The position numbers were made by a program, and so were the translations under genes. The notes below the pieces were generated by a model that saw nothing but the letters and a program-made list of their open reading frames with translations, did not search any database and was not told the origin of the DNA. Below, in pieces: positions 42,531 through 52,166 of a DNA stretch of 64,000 bases; within the stretch, counting starts at the first letter, position 1; every line of letters begins with the position of its first letter. The stretch lies in assembly GCA_026014485.1 (NCBI GenBank), contig JAOZIE010000023.1, forward strand, positions 404,160 to 468,159, given 5' to 3'. Source of the DNA: Candidatus Bathyarchaeota archaeon (GTDB lineage Archaea > Thermoproteota > Bathyarchaeia > Bathyarchaeales > Bathycorpusculaceae).

Positions 42531-44414
42531 ATGGAGAAAACAGAAATAACAAAAAAGGTTTTTCTCGCAGGCATACTTATCGCAATTCTCGCAGCAAGCG
42601 CTATCTCAGCGGGACTATCAACACAACTTTCCCTTGGTCCCCAAGGACTAACTGGGGCTACGGGTGCTACTGGATCTCAAGGTGCAACGGGACCCGCAGG
42701 GCAAACAGGAGCCACAGGTGCAACTGGAGCAACTGGACCTCAAGGACCTAAAGGGGATACCGGAGACACTGGACTAACTGGGGCTACGGGTGCTACTGGA
42801 TCTCAAGGAGCAACGGGCGCCACAGGCGCGACTGGTGCAACGGGAGCGACAGGGGCAACTGGAGCAACTGGGGCTACGGGTGCTACTGGACCGCAGGGCA
42901 TACAAGGTGTTCCCGGACCGCAAGGACCCTACACGCCTGACTATGACAGCGGATGGATTGACATAAGCGACCTGACAGGCGAATTCTACACCCTCACTCA
43001 TGACTTGAATGACACCGCTAACTTACTCATCGACATCACAGGAAAGGAAACCGCGGACGGTGCACCGCACGCCACATACCTTGGTTTATCAAAGTTTAGC
43101 AGTGCAGGCTTCGAAAAAACCTATGGTCCTCTTGACAGCATAACTCCCGGCAGAGCCATTATCCAAACTGCAGACGACGGCTACGCAATCACTGGCAGAA
43201 CATACTCAATAAGTAACAGTTCACATGTCGGGAACTCCAGCCTCTATTTGGCGAAAACAGACACATACGGCAACCTGCTGTGGAGCAGAACCTTTAGTAG
43301 TGACCAAAACTGCAGCGGCTTTGCTTTAGTTCAGACCAGCGACGGCGGATTCATGGTGGCAGGTCACACAAACGGCTTCCCCGATGGCACCCGCTCAGAC
43401 ATGTACATACTTAGAACCGATGCGGACGGCAACTTGCTGTGGAACAAGACTTTTGTCAGCACAAAGAACATCAATACTATGTCAATTGTTCAGACCAGCG
43501 ACGGCAACTTCGCCATACTAGCCAGTGCTTCGAACGAAACGACATTCCTCGACGAGAACATCTACCTTGTTAAGGTGGACGGCGACGGCAACATGCTCTG
43601 GAACAAAACATACGGCGGAGCAGATGACGATTACGGAAACTATGCTGTTCAGACCAGCGACGGCGGCTTTGCGATTGCAGCAACAACCTATTCAATCGAT
43701 GGCAACGCAATTGCAATGCTCATAAAAACAGACCCTGAAGGTAACATGCTGTGGAACCAAACATATCTGGGAGAACTCGGCGACGGCGTCGAAGTCTTCA
43801 CAGGCACATATGCACATGTTGTTGCGCAGACCCGTGATGGCGGCTACATAATCGGTGCCGTTTCAACGCAGATTCTTTTGCCCGACCTACAATATTACGG
43901 TCTAGCCTACATAATCAAAACCGACGCAGACGGCGTGGCACAGTGGAATCAAACATACCTCGGCGACAGGTCACATGGCTACAACGTGAACAGCATACTG
44001 CAAACACCGGACGGAAGCTACCTGTTCGGCGGCACCGTAGAATCAGCCATCAGAATCTACGAAAACGAAACCTACACTGACGCCTACAACGGAAACATGT
44101 TCTTGGCAAAAGTTGACGCTGACGGAACCCTGCTATGGAACCAAACACTCGGCGACGGAACATACCTAGACGAGGGCGTTGAGTACCCAACATACTACGA
44201 AGGAAACACCATAATTCAGACCAGCGACGGCGGCTACGCAATAGTCGGCACTGCACTCACAAACTCTGCCAAGATAATGGTCTTTAAGACGACAGTAAAC
44301 GGCGAAGTAGGCTTAGCATGGACAAACCTTACGTCAAACACCATAACAGTGTACCGCGGCGACAGCGACCCCTACTGGAACTACGTCCGCGTCCGAATAT
44401 GGCTAATAAAATAG
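42531..44414 (+). CDS. collagen-like repeat surface protein with beta-propeller-type domain
   Basis: An N-terminal membrane or signal helix ([19 protein letters not shown]) is followed by about 33 perfect Gly-X-Y triplets, mainly GAT, with GPQ, GPK and GSQ. Beyond about residue 140 lies a domain of repeated 45-65-residue blades, each with a pattern like VQTSDGGF and [10 protein letters not shown], as in secreted beta-propellers. It ends without an anchor. Thr in the Y position is typical of glycosylated bacterial collagen-like proteins. The frame extends to a TTG at 42519, but the ATG at 42531 looks better. Many N-x-S/T sites suggest N-glycosylation. The 276 bp upstream (42255-42530) show no other gene. 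Confidence 0.85.
   Translation: MEKTEITKKVFLAGILIAILAASAISAGLSTQLSLGPQGLTGATGATGSQGATGPAGQTGATGATGATGPQGPKGDTGDTGLTGATGATGSQGATGATGATGATGATGATGATGATGATGPQGIQGVPGPQGPYTPDYDSGWIDISDLTGEFYTLTHDLNDTANLLIDITGKETADGAPHATYLGLSKFSSAGFEKTYGPLDSITPGRAIIQTADDGYAITGRTYSISNSSHVGNSSLYLAKTDTYGNLLWSRTFSSDQNCSGFALVQTSDGGFMVAGHTNGFPDGTRSDMYILRTDADGNLLWNKTFVSTKNINTMSIVQTSDGNFAILASASNETTFLDENIYLVKVDGDGNMLWNKTYGGADDDYGNYAVQTSDGGFAIAATTYSIDGNAIAMLIKTDPEGNMLWNQTYLGELGDGVEVFTGTYAHVVAQTRDGGYIIGAVSTQILLPDLQYYGLAYIIKTDADGVAQWNQTYLGDRSHGYNVNSILQTPDGSYLFGGTVESAIRIYENETYTDAYNGNMFLAKVDADGTLLWNQTLGDGTYLDEGVEYPTYYEGNTIIQTSDGGYAIVGTALTNSAKIMVFKTTVNGEVGLAWTNLTSNTITVYRGDSDPYWNYVRVRIWLIK
42636..42932 (+). repeat. Gly-X-Y coding minisatellite-like repeat
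   Basis: This 297-bp part of the collagen-like gene is built of 9-bp units. The longer unit ACTGGGGCTACGGGTGCTAC recurs at 42651, 42777 and about 42867. Such identical blocks promote slippage, so the triplet number probably varies between strains. Confidence 0.8.
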
Positions 44415-44610
44415 CCCTCTTTTTCCATTTTTTATTCTCTTTTAAACGCAGCGTACCTCATCTTTTCACATGCAGTAGCCGGTTAGCTGACTCTTTCTTC
44501 AACAGTCTCTCTTTTTTGTGTACGCAGACTTCTTTGGGTTTTTGTCCAGATGCTATTTATAGCCTGAGGGGTTCACTATCTAACTCGTTTTCACAGGGGT
44601 AAGCGGCAAC

Positions 44611-45279
44611 GTGACTAAAGAAAGAGCGGCAACAGTCCTGCAGATACTCAAGCAAACCCTAGCTTTGCCCAGTTGGACGAAGTCGCGGCGTGAACCCTTT
44701 GAAACGCTTGTGGTTACTATAATTTCGCAGAACACAGCGGACCGCAACACCGCCAGAGCCTTCGAAACCCTGTCGAAGAGCTTCGAAATCAGCCCCGAAG
44801 CCCTCGCGAAAGCCCCTCTGAATCAAATTGAAGGCGCCATCAAAACTGCGGGTTTGTACAAGAGCAAAGCAGCCGCAATTCAACACGCCTCAAGAATAGT
44901 ACTCGAAAAGTACGAAGGCACCCTGCAGCCCCTCTTGGATTTACCGCTGGAGCAGGCAAGAGAGGCGCTCATGCAGTTTCCGGGGGTGGGTCCGAAAACC
45001 GCGGATGTGGTTTTGCTGTTCAGCGCAAGGCAGTCAACTGTTCCTGTGGATACGCATGTGAACCGCGTGGCTAAACGCCTCGGGTTTGCGCCTCCAAACG
45101 GAGACTACGAAGCGGTTCGTTGCAGTTTGCAGGCTCTTTTTGACGCTGCGGATTATTTGGCGGTGCATCTGCTGTTTATTACGCACGGAAGAAAAACCTG
45201 CAAGGCACCCAGACCCCTATGCGGGCAGTGCCCAGTTAACGCGTTTTGTCCTTCAAACGGGAAGTGGAGTAGCCCATGA
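44611..45279 (+). CDS. nth: endonuclease III (Nth)
   Basis: DNA glycosylase/AP lyase for oxidised pyrimidines. The 222-aa protein has the helix-hairpin-helix FPGVGPKTADVVLLF with the catalytic Lys, VPVDTHVNRVAKRLG with the catalytic Asp, and the [4Fe-4S] loop CKAPRPLCGQCPVNAFC (C-x6-C-x2-C-x5-C). The start is GTG. It overlaps the XPD-like helicase gene by four bases (ATGA), which forms a small DNA-repair operon. Confidence 0.95.
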   Translation: MTKERAATVLQILKQTLALPSWTKSRREPFETLVVTIISQNTADRNTARAFETLSKSFEISPEALAKAPLNQIEGAIKTAGLYKSKAAAIQHASRIVLEKYEGTLQPLLDLPLEQAREALMQFPGVGPKTADVVLLFSARQSTVPVDTHVNRVAKRLGFAPPNGDYEAVRCSLQALFDAADYLAVHLLFITHGRKTCKAPRPLCGQCPVNAFCPSNGKWSSP

Positions 45280-47207
45280 CGACAACTGCTCTGCCCAAAG
45301 AAGTAGCCGACTACTTCCCCTACGCGTCTGTTCGACCCTACCAAGACCAGTACATAAGCACCATTTACTCGGCGGTGAAGGAGCGGCGCAGCGTCCTCAT
45401 CGAAGGCAGCAACGGACTGGGAAAAACCATCTCTGCGCTCTCTGCGGTTTTGCCCGTGGCGATGGAGAAGAACTTGAAGGTGCTGTATGTGGCGCGAACG
45501 CATCGGCAGCACGAACGCGTCATTGAAGAGTTGAAGGCGGTGAGTAAAAGGCGTCCTGTAGCGGGGGTTTCGCTGCGGGGACGCAACGAGATGTGCCTTT
45601 ACCGCTTTGATTCCAGTCAGCACTACGACGCAAAGTCGCTTATGGAGGTCTGCGAGCTCATGAAGTCGAAAGGCACCTGCCCCTACTACAAAAGCGCAGA
45701 CAAGCAGACCTACGATTACCTCAAGCTGCAGCAGATGATATCAACCAAAAGCTACAAAGCCTCTGAAATCATGCGCGTCTGCAAGAAAAAGAACCTATGC
45801 CCCTACGAACTGGTCAAATCCGCCCTCTCCGACGTCAACGTCGTCGCCCTCAGTTACCTGTACGTTTTTGACCCTGACATCCGAGCGGCATTCCTCAAAA
45901 ACCTCGACACCCAAATGCAGAAAATCATTCTCATCGTGGACGAAGCCCATAACCTGCCTGAAACCGCCGTAGATGTTTCCAGCAGCAGCATGTCCCTTTT
46001 TGCTATCCATCAGGCGGAGTTGGAGGCAACCCGTTACGGCTACGAAGACGCCGAAGCCTTTGCCCATTTGCTCTACAGCGAAACCGAGAAAAAAGCTGCT
46101 TCTATCCGAAAGGAAGAGCTGATTTCCCCGCTGTTTCTGGATGAAGTCCGAGAAAAAGCTGGGGTGTTGGCGCCGAGAAGTTTCTATCAGCATCTGGGCG
46201 AAATCGGAGCCGCCGTGAAAAAGACGTTGCTGTCAGAGGGTAAGCATCCGCGTAGCTACATTAACGCGTTGAGCGAGTTTCTGATGCGGTGGACGGAGAC
46301 CGCGGAGGATGAGGCGTACATTCACGTAATCAGCAAGTACTTCACGCGGGAGAATACGCCGACTGCCAAGCTGGCGGTTGTTGCGTTGGACCCCTCCAAG
46401 GTGACCATGCCCGTTTTCTCTTCTACCTACGCTAACGTTGTGATGTCGGGTACGTTGCAGCCGCTGGATGCATACTCGAAGATAACCAAAATGCCCCACG
46501 ACACCATAGAGCACATCGCCTGCTCCCCGTTTCCCCGTGAACACATACTTTCAGTGGTCTGCTGCGGCGTAACCACCGCCATGGAGAGCCGAACCTCCGC
46601 GATGTACCAAACCTTCATTCGGCGCATACAGGAAGTCGTCAGCAACACCCCCGTAAACACAGGCATATTCACCGCTTCCTACGAGGTAACCCGAAGTCTC
46701 ATGGCGGAAGGCTTACAGGACGCATTGGAGAAACCGCTGTTTTTTGAGCGGCGAGGCATGACCAGCAAAGCCAACGAGAAACTTGTCTCAGAATTCAAGG
46801 AGCACGCGTTGACGGGCGGCGCAGTGTTTTTGGGCGTGCAGGGCGGAAGAACCTCAGAGGGCGTGGATTTCCCCGGCAACCAAATGAACAGCGTCATAAT
46901 AATCGGCGTGCCCTATGCGGAGCCGACGCCGCGGGTGAAAGCCCAAATCTCGTACTACGAGAAGCAGTTTCCTTTGCATGGGCGTGAATATGGTTACTTG
47001 CTTCCCGCCATGAAGAAGGCGTCTCAGTGTGCAGGTCGCCCCGTGAGAACCCTTGAAGACAAAGGCGCCATCATCTTCTTAGACCACCGTTTCGCCAGTC
47101 ACTACTGCAAAAGCTTCTTGCCTTCATGGGTGCTACGGGACCTCAAAGTCTTACCTGCAAAAGATGGTCCGTTAACGCAGGAACTTCAGCGTTTCTTCAG
47201 TCAATGA
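45276..47207 (+). CDS. XPD/Rad3-like DNA helicase with Fe-S cluster
   Basis: The 643-aa superfamily 2 5'-3' helicase has Walker A EGSNGLGKTISALSAV, four Cys of the FeS domain (EMCLYRF, VCELMKSKGTC, VCKKKNLC), DEAH in LIVDEAHNLPE, and motif VI QCAGRPVRT. Length matches archaeal XPD. It is coupled to nth and converges with the clp1-like gene with an 11-bp overlap. It probably opens DNA in repair, though the role of XPD in archaea is not settled. Confidence 0.93.
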   Translation: MTTTALPKEVADYFPYASVRPYQDQYISTIYSAVKERRSVLIEGSNGLGKTISALSAVLPVAMEKNLKVLYVARTHRQHERVIEELKAVSKRRPVAGVSLRGRNEMCLYRFDSSQHYDAKSLMEVCELMKSKGTCPYYKSADKQTYDYLKLQQMISTKSYKASEIMRVCKKKNLCPYELVKSALSDVNVVALSYLYVFDPDIRAAFLKNLDTQMQKIILIVDEAHNLPETAVDVSSSSMSLFAIHQAELEATRYGYEDAEAFAHLLYSETEKKAASIRKEELISPLFLDEVREKAGVLAPRSFYQHLGEIGAAVKKTLLSEGKHPRSYINALSEFLMRWTETAEDEAYIHVISKYFTRENTPTAKLAVVALDPSKVTMPVFSSTYANVVMSGTLQPLDAYSKITKMPHDTIEHIACSPFPREHILSVVCCGVTTAMESRTSAMYQTFIRRIQEVVSNTPVNTGIFTASYEVTRSLMAEGLQDALEKPLFFERRGMTSKANEKLVSEFKEHALTGGAVFLGVQGGRTSEGVDFPGNQMNSVIIIGVPYAEPTPRVKAQISYYEKQFPLHGREYGYLLPAMKKASQCAGRPVRTLEDKGAIIFLDHRFASHYCKSFLPSWVLRDLKVLPAKDGPLTQELQRFFSQ

Positions 47208-48345
47208 CTTCTTCACGGATGATTCTCTGCGGGAGTTCGCGCAGGTTTCCGTCCAGCCTGACCTTGCCAAAAGAAACCACGGCGGGTTTTTTTTGCACTG
47301 ACGTGAAGACTTTGAGGGCTCTCCGCTCGTAGTTTACGCTTCGGATGACTCCTATTCCCAGAAACTCTCTGCCTTCACCGTAGAGTCCAACCAGCAGGTC
47401 CTCAGCTTGCCGCTGCCGAATAAGTTCGCCGCTTTCTTCGCCTTCCACCGTTAAGTGACTTAAAGTGTAAACTTTGACTCTGGCGCCCTCAAAGTACTTG
47501 GCGTAACCTAGTTCACGCAGTTTACGGCGTTTCTCTGGGTCCCGCTCCTTAACCGCAACGGCGTATTCGACTCGTTCCTGCCGAAAACCCGCCAACGCAT
47601 CACCCAGCGCCGCGCAAAAAGAAGGCATCTCTCCGCTTTCCATACAGAAAACCTCGTCGGCGTCAACTGCCTCTGCTAGGTGCGCCTTGAACTCTACCGC
47701 CTCCGCGGTGTCTGTCCAGCCGTCCGTGTTTACGATGAGGAAGTCTGCTTGTTGGTCGGCAAAAATTTCTGTCTTCAGATGTTTTGTGCCCTTGATGGTT
47801 CTGTCAACGGCGCTTCTGGGCGAGTTTGCACCCACAAAAGCAGAGTTTGCAGGCTTAAGCCTAAACAAATCCGTCACTGGCTTAGCTGCGTAAGCGTAGG
47901 CGACGGTGCAGGGTGCTCCAATGTCGGATTGCCCAAGGTCTTCATCTAAAACCGCCACCGTGTATTTCTGGGCAGTTAGTTTGTTGGCAAGGTATGTGCA
48001 GAAGCTGGTTTTTCCCGTGCCTGACCTCCCAACCACTAAGGCAACCGCAGGTTTCTTGTGGATTTCCCGCAGGTTTTCGTATGCAGAAACCCATGACTGG
48101 GGAATGGTGTTGCCTTCAACTTCCTCTACGCCTGCCCCCACGCCAAGCGAGAGCACAAACTCCGCTTTTTCTTGAACTGCAAAGGGTAGACGTTTTCCTT
48201 CACGGATAACAATTCTTGCGGCGTTTTTGATTTGCGTTGAAGCTTTGAACTGCGCACCGAAAACCTCCGCTTTTCCTGATGCAAGCGCCACGGAGGCTGG
48301 GCCATCCACTAGAAGAGTTCTGTCTTTCTCAACTGTAACGTTCAA
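47197..48345 (-). CDS. Clp1/Nol9-type polynucleotide kinase
   Basis: The 382-aa P-loop kinase family protein phosphorylates RNA or DNA 5'-OH ends in characterised archaeal members. Walker A is VVGRSGTGKTSFCTYLA (about 103-119), DEDLGQSDIGAP is the Walker-B-type loop, and NTDGWTD follows in the middle. An N-terminal beta domain before the P-loop and a C-terminal domain are present, as in Clp1. It overlaps the RuvC-like gene upstream by 17 bp, so they form an operon. Possible roles are tRNA splicing or rRNA processing. Confidence 0.85.
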   Translation of the reverse strand: MNVTVEKDRTLLVDGPASVALASGKAEVFGAQFKASTQIKNAARIVIREGKRLPFAVQEKAEFVLSLGVGAGVEEVEGNTIPQSWVSAYENLREIHKKPAVALVVGRSGTGKTSFCTYLANKLTAQKYTVAVLDEDLGQSDIGAPCTVAYAYAAKPVTDLFRLKPANSAFVGANSPRSAVDRTIKGTKHLKTEIFADQQADFLIVNTDGWTDTAEAVEFKAHLAEAVDADEVFCMESGEMPSFCAALGDALAGFRQERVEYAVAVKERDPEKRRKLRELGYAKYFEGARVKVYTLSHLTVEGEESGELIRQRQAEDLLVGLYGEGREFLGIGVIRSVNYERRALKVFTSVQKKPAVVSFGKVRLDGNLRELPQRIIREEVID

Positions 48346-48979
48346 TGATGGTTTTCCTCCGCGAATAAACGTATCCTGCTCTTTCAGCTATGCGTATGGC
48401 TGAAATAATATGCCTGAGTCCCCGAACATGTCTCACTCCGCGGGCTCGTCCGTTTGTTCCTGCTTCTCCAACAATTTCCAACGTGACCTCAGGCGGCAAC
48501 GCTTCATCCAACGCCTCCAAAAGCGCCCTATACACTGGTACGCCACTTCCGACTTTCACAGTTACGCTGCTTTTTTCGGCGTCAACGGTTTTTAAGATGT
48601 TTTGGATGCTGTTTAAGGTTTCTTTTACGCTAAAGCAGTTCTCGTTTTCTATCACGGCGCCATCAGCTAACATGGCTAAACCTGTGACTTCGCCTGGGTC
48701 TACGCCCACGACGACGGTTTCGTAGACTTCTTTTCCCTGAAGAACCTTCACTACCTCGCTGCCTAAAACATCAATCTCCGAAGAGAGGTCGTAAACGAGA
48801 ATTTTATGGTGCTCTACCCGAGGCTTCTCTTCCTCAGTGGTTACTACAACCCTGATTTGCGCAGGTACAGCCTCTTCTGGAAGAAGGCTTAAAAATGGGA
48901 TGCCGCGGCGGTGGAGCTCAGTTACTATCAAAAAGTAGGCTTTTCCGTTGACTGTGCTCACAGCAACTCTTGCTTTCAT
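48329..48979 (-). CDS. RNase H-fold (RuvC-like) protein of unknown function
   Basis: A 216-aa protein. After about 90 residues, VVGVDPGEVTGLAMLADGA shows the first strand of an RNase H/RuvC-like fold with its catalytic-type Asp. Later acidic residues (IVGEAGTNG, RIAERAG) may complete the site. A GRARGVRHVRGLRHIISAIRIA segment (first part GRARGVRHVRGLRH) is basic. It starts the two-gene operon with the Clp1-like kinase, which suggests an RNA- or DNA-processing role. I do not recognise the exact family. Confidence 0.65.
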   Translation of the reverse strand: MKARVAVSTVNGKAYFLIVTELHRRGIPFLSLLPEEAVPAQIRVVVTTEEEKPRVEHHKILVYDLSSEIDVLGSEVVKVLQGKEVYETVVVGVDPGEVTGLAMLADGAVIENENCFSVKETLNSIQNILKTVDAEKSSVTVKVGSGVPVYRALLEALDEALPPEVTLEIVGEAGTNGRARGVRHVRGLRHIISAIRIAERAGYVYSRRKTIIERYS

Positions 48980-49058
48980 GCTGAGTAACGTGTAGCTGAA
49001 TTTGCCCTTAAAGGTTCGGCAGCGTAAACCTGAAAAATGGTGGAGACTTTTGCCCCTC

Positions 49059-49187
49059 TTACAGGTTCACTATATTCTGTAGGGCAAGGGTCAGAAAATA
49101 AGCGGTGAGTCCTGAGCATACAAAAAATACGCCTACCCCAATCGGGGAATCCCAACCTAACAGTTTCTTAACCATTTCTAAATCCAT
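49059..49187 (-). CDS. 42-aa single-span membrane protein
   Basis: Short gene with a strong Shine-Dalgarno GGAGGTG (49199-49193, minus strand) 5 nt before its ATG. The product starts MDLEMVKKLLGWDSP and continues as one hydrophobic helix (GVGVFFVCSGLTAYFLTLAL), ending in QNIVNL. Good codon use, strong ribosome binding and a clean membrane segment support it. No family is known to me. It stands alone in the gap 48980-49408, whose remaining sequence holds the promoters. Confidence 0.65.
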   Translation of the reverse strand: MDLEMVKKLLGWDSPIGVGVFFVCSGLTAYFLTLALQNIVNL

Positions 49188-49408
49188 CTTTTCACCTCCA
49201 AATCCACTGTTGTATAGGGTATGTGCCAAGGTCGTTTGCTGTGTGTATCGTGAATAGCCTTGTTTTGTTGCGGTGAATTTTTTCTTTACTCATCCGCTGC
49301 GTACCGCAAAATTCTTATAAGTATTTCAAATTAGCCATTTATTGCTTATTAATTGTGGGTTGCGCTAAAGGAAACAGAGCAGACCTTTTGGAAAACTGAG
49401 GGAAAAGT

Positions 49409-50083
49409 TTGGATTCAAACAGAAAAACTGCGATACTATTTGGAGTGCTGTTCATAATTGCAACTCTTGCACCCATGCTGAGCATTGTTTTCATAGGGTC
49501 CATCTATGATGCGGATTACCTAGCCGCTGTCGCTGCAAACGAAAATCAAGTGTTAATGGGCATACTGCTGTTGTTAGCTATGACTGCTTCAATCGTTGCC
49601 ATCCCAATTTTGATGTTTCCAGTCTTGAAAAAGCAAAGTGAAAGTTTAGCTCTTGGATACGTTGGCGCGAGGATTTTTGAAGGTTTCTTCAGCGCTGTCA
49701 ATGTACTCAGTCTGCTGTCACTGCTGTCTCTAAGTCGAGAATTTGTGAAGGCAGGCGCTTCAACGGCATCATTTTTCCAAACTTCAGGCGCTTTAGTACT
49801 GGCAGGCTTTGACTGGGGTTCTATGATGCTGGACTTCCCGTTCACTATAGGTGCCCTAGTGTTCAATTACTTGTTGTATAAATCAAAACTCATCCCTAGA
49901 TGGCTATCCGTCTTGGGTCTAATTGGCGCCGCATTGTGGCTGTCCACGGTTCCTCTGCGTATGTTCGGCGTTTTTCCTGCATCGATGGAAATTTTGGCTC
50001 TACCCATAGCCGCGCAGGAAATGATTTTCGCCGTGTGGCTCATAGTCAAAGGATTTAATCTTAGACAGGAGAAAAAAATATGA
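49409..50083 (+). CDS. DUF4386-type polytopic membrane protein
   Basis: A 224-aa membrane protein with about six helices, starting with TAILFGVLFIIATLAPMLS. Blocks GARIFEGFFSAVNVLSLLS and PRWLSVLGLIGAALWL match the pattern of DUF4386 proteins, whose role is unknown. The start is TTG with GAGGGAAAAG upstream. A TATA-like CTTATAAG lies at 49313-49320. Confidence 0.78.
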   Translation: MDSNRKTAILFGVLFIIATLAPMLSIVFIGSIYDADYLAAVAANENQVLMGILLLLAMTASIVAIPILMFPVLKKQSESLALGYVGARIFEGFFSAVNVLSLLSLLSLSREFVKAGASTASFFQTSGALVLAGFDWGSMMLDFPFTIGALVFNYLLYKSKLIPRWLSVLGLIGAALWLSTVPLRMFGVFPASMEILALPIAAQEMIFAVWLIVKGFNLRQEKKI

Positions 50084-50290
50084 AAACCGACCTACAGAGA
50101 AAAACAACCTCCCCGCATCCATTAACAAAGGACACAAAAAGGAAACGTAGCATCACTGTAACGCCAACAACGCATGACTTTTCAACAGCACCTTCTGTCT
50201 ACACTTAACTCAACTAAACGCGGATTTAGGGCGCCTAATCAGCAATACAAGTTATTAGCTTCAACCGTGTACTTCTCAGCGTGCATTACC

Positions 50291-50992
50291 GTGACGGAAA
50301 GACTTTCAACTGGAAGCAGTTGTATTGATGGATGTCTTGAGGGGGGAATCGCAGCCGAAACCGTAACCCTGATTTACGGCGAACCTGAAACAGGAAAAAC
50401 CACCCTTGCCATCCAGTGCGCCGCAAACTGTGCCCTCCGCCAGAAACTTAAAACCCTATTCATAGACTGCGACAACACTTTCAGCACGGAACGCCTCAGC
50501 CAAATCACCCAAGAAGAATTCAGCCTATCCGCTGAACAGATTATCCTGATGAAGCCCAAAAACTTCGCTGAACAAACCGCTGTTGTGGATAACCTGTCAG
50601 ATTACACCGAACGAAACTTCGGCTTAGTCATCATCGACACGTTCAACTCGCTTTACCGAGCAAAAATCGCCGAAACCTCAACCAAACCCAAAGCCTCCTT
50701 TGCCGTCAACCGCGAACTGAACAGGCAAATGGCGATTCTGGCACAGACCGCAAAAACCCGACGCATCCCCGTGGTTATAACTAGCCAAGTTACGGCTGTT
50801 TTCAACCAAACCTTCGTGGGCGTGGCGCCAGTTGCTACTAGGGTGCTACGTTTCTGGGCAGACAACGTTTTGGCGTTGAAACCCACGGAAAACCCGCAGG
50901 TAATCAAGGCGGTTCTGGAAAAAAACCGTAACCCTCAAGAAGCAACCTGCTATTTGAGAATATCACAAACAGGTATACACGACTTAGAGTAG
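50291..50992 (+). CDS. radB: RadB, RecA-family recombinase paralog
   Basis: RadB is an archaeal RadA paralog, a recombination mediator without the N-terminal domain. RLSTGSSCIDGCLEGGI opens the core, and Walker A is IYGEPETGKTTLAIQ. LVIIDTFNSLYRA is Walker B, and QMAILAQTAKTRRIPVVITSQV follows. Family proteins are about 220-240 aa. The open frame reaches an ATG at 50174, but the GTG at 50291 gives the usual N-terminus and 233 aa, so I prefer it. It ends 7 bp before carS. Confidence 0.9.
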   Translation: MTERLSTGSSCIDGCLEGGIAAETVTLIYGEPETGKTTLAIQCAANCALRQKLKTLFIDCDNTFSTERLSQITQEEFSLSAEQIILMKPKNFAEQTAVVDNLSDYTERNFGLVIIDTFNSLYRAKIAETSTKPKASFAVNRELNRQMAILAQTAKTRRIPVVITSQVTAVFNQTFVGVAPVATRVLRFWADNVLALKPTENPQVIKAVLEKNRNPQEATCYLRISQTGIHDLE

Positions 50993-50999
50993 TTGAAGC

Positions 51000-51494
51000 A
51001 TGGAACTGGCAGCCTTAATCGTTGAAGCATTAAAATTCATTTTCCCAGCCTACTGTGCAAACGCCGCCCCCGTTCTGGGCAAAGGAAAAAAACCCATGGA
51101 CTTGGGAAAGAACTTTTACGACGGCAAACGCATCTTCGGCGCCCACAAAACCTTCCGAGGCTTCTTCGCAGGCTTAGCCATAGGCTCAATGGTGGGCGTA
51201 TTAGACTGCCTGCTGTTCGGCTACCCCTGGCTATTCGCGGTTGCCACACCTTTGGGTGCACTACTGGGTGACTTAGCAGGGGCTTTCGTGAAAAGACGGT
51301 TAAACCTTGCCCCTGGGGCGTTGCTTCCCGTGGTAGATCAGCTTGACTTCGTGGTGGGCGCCCTCGTGTTTGCATTGCCCTTTATAGTGGTTAGTTGGCA
51401 ACTTGCGGTGGCAGTGTTGCTGATTACTCCACCTATTCATCTGCTAACAAACTACGGCGCCTACAAGCTGAAACTGAAAAAGAATCCATGGTAA
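51000..51494 (+). CDS. carS: CDP-archaeol synthase CarS
   Basis: It transfers CMP from CTP to digeranylgeranylglycerol phosphate in archaeal lipid synthesis. The 164-aa membrane protein has five hydrophobic segments. The signature is FIFPAYCANAAPVLGKGKKP near the start, then KRIFGAHKTFRGFFAG and LPVVDQLDFVVGALV, which hold the catalytic acidic and basic residues. Length is typical. It follows radB by 7 bp and is probably cotranscribed. Confidence 0.95.
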   Translation: MELAALIVEALKFIFPAYCANAAPVLGKGKKPMDLGKNFYDGKRIFGAHKTFRGFFAGLAIGSMVGVLDCLLFGYPWLFAVATPLGALLGDLAGAFVKRRLNLAPGALLPVVDQLDFVVGALVFALPFIVVSWQLAVAVLLITPPIHLLTNYGAYKLKLKKNPW

Positions 51495-51533
51495 AAAGAA
51501 AATAAAAGAAAAAAGAAAGAACTTTTTGGTTGC

Positions 51534-51956
51534 TTATCCACCTGAGATCTTCAGTCGGATGAAGTATTCTAGGAACAGGTACGCGAGGAAGAGCAGGGTT
51601 ACACCGACTACCATAGTCATGTATGCCTGTCTTGGGCTGTAGGCGTGCTTGGAGCTTTGGTAGAGCGCAATCAAACCGACAAAGCCCATTGCGTAGAGGA
51701 TAACGGATATGACTGTGTCAAAGATGAACTGCTCGCTTAACTGCGGATACAGGAAATAGAACCTTGAGTTATAGTACACCGCTGGATACGGCTGATTGAT
51801 TATGTCGTAGATTCCGCCGCCGAAAAGGAACAACGCAGTCCCAATCACAACCCCCGTGACCAGAAGTGACGAAGGCTTCATTGTGGATATTTTGCTAAAC
51901 CACTGGCTAAGCGTGAACGAAAGCGATGATGCCTGTTTCTTTGCTTTATCGGACAT
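51534..51956 (-). CDS. OSTC/Ost3-like membrane protein, candidate oligosaccharyltransferase subunit
   Basis: A 140-aa protein with three or four membrane helices. LLVTGVVIGTALFLFGGGIY begins the first, and GGGIYDIINQP resembles the GG-x-IYD-x-I-x-x-P motif of eukaryotic OSTC/DC2 and the membrane part of Ost3/Ost6. LSEQFIFDTVIS, a second helix with AMGFVGLIAL, and FIRLKISGG at the end also match OSTC in place. AglB (the catalytic STT3 homolog) lies 3.1 kb away. The likeness is from pattern, not from a search. The gene is convergent with carS. Nothing is seen in 51957-52166. Confidence 0.6.
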   Translation of the reverse strand: MSDKAKKQASSLSFTLSQWFSKISTMKPSSLLVTGVVIGTALFLFGGGIYDIINQPYPAVYYNSRFYFLYPQLSEQFIFDTVISVILYAMGFVGLIALYQSSKHAYSPRQAYMTMVVGVTLLFLAYLFLEYFIRLKISGG

Positions 51957-52166
51957 TTCATGTTTCCCCGTTTTCAGTCAGGTACTCGGCTACTTCTTTA
52001 ACAGTCTCCTGCTGAGGAATTCTCTGCAATCTGACTTAAATATCCTTTCCAAGATGCCCTTAAAGACTTTTCCTAAAACAAGTAGCTGCTGACAAGATTC
52101 CCCCATCGGCTTCAGATGAGTAACTGCAGAAACCACCCGATGGCAGGCTGTAGCAACGATTGCAGC

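Noticed and set aside
42636-42932. Regular repeats that could suggest a CRISPR array
   Set aside because: The units are 9 bp, in frame, code for Gly-X-Y and have no unique spacers. They belong to the collagen-like gene.
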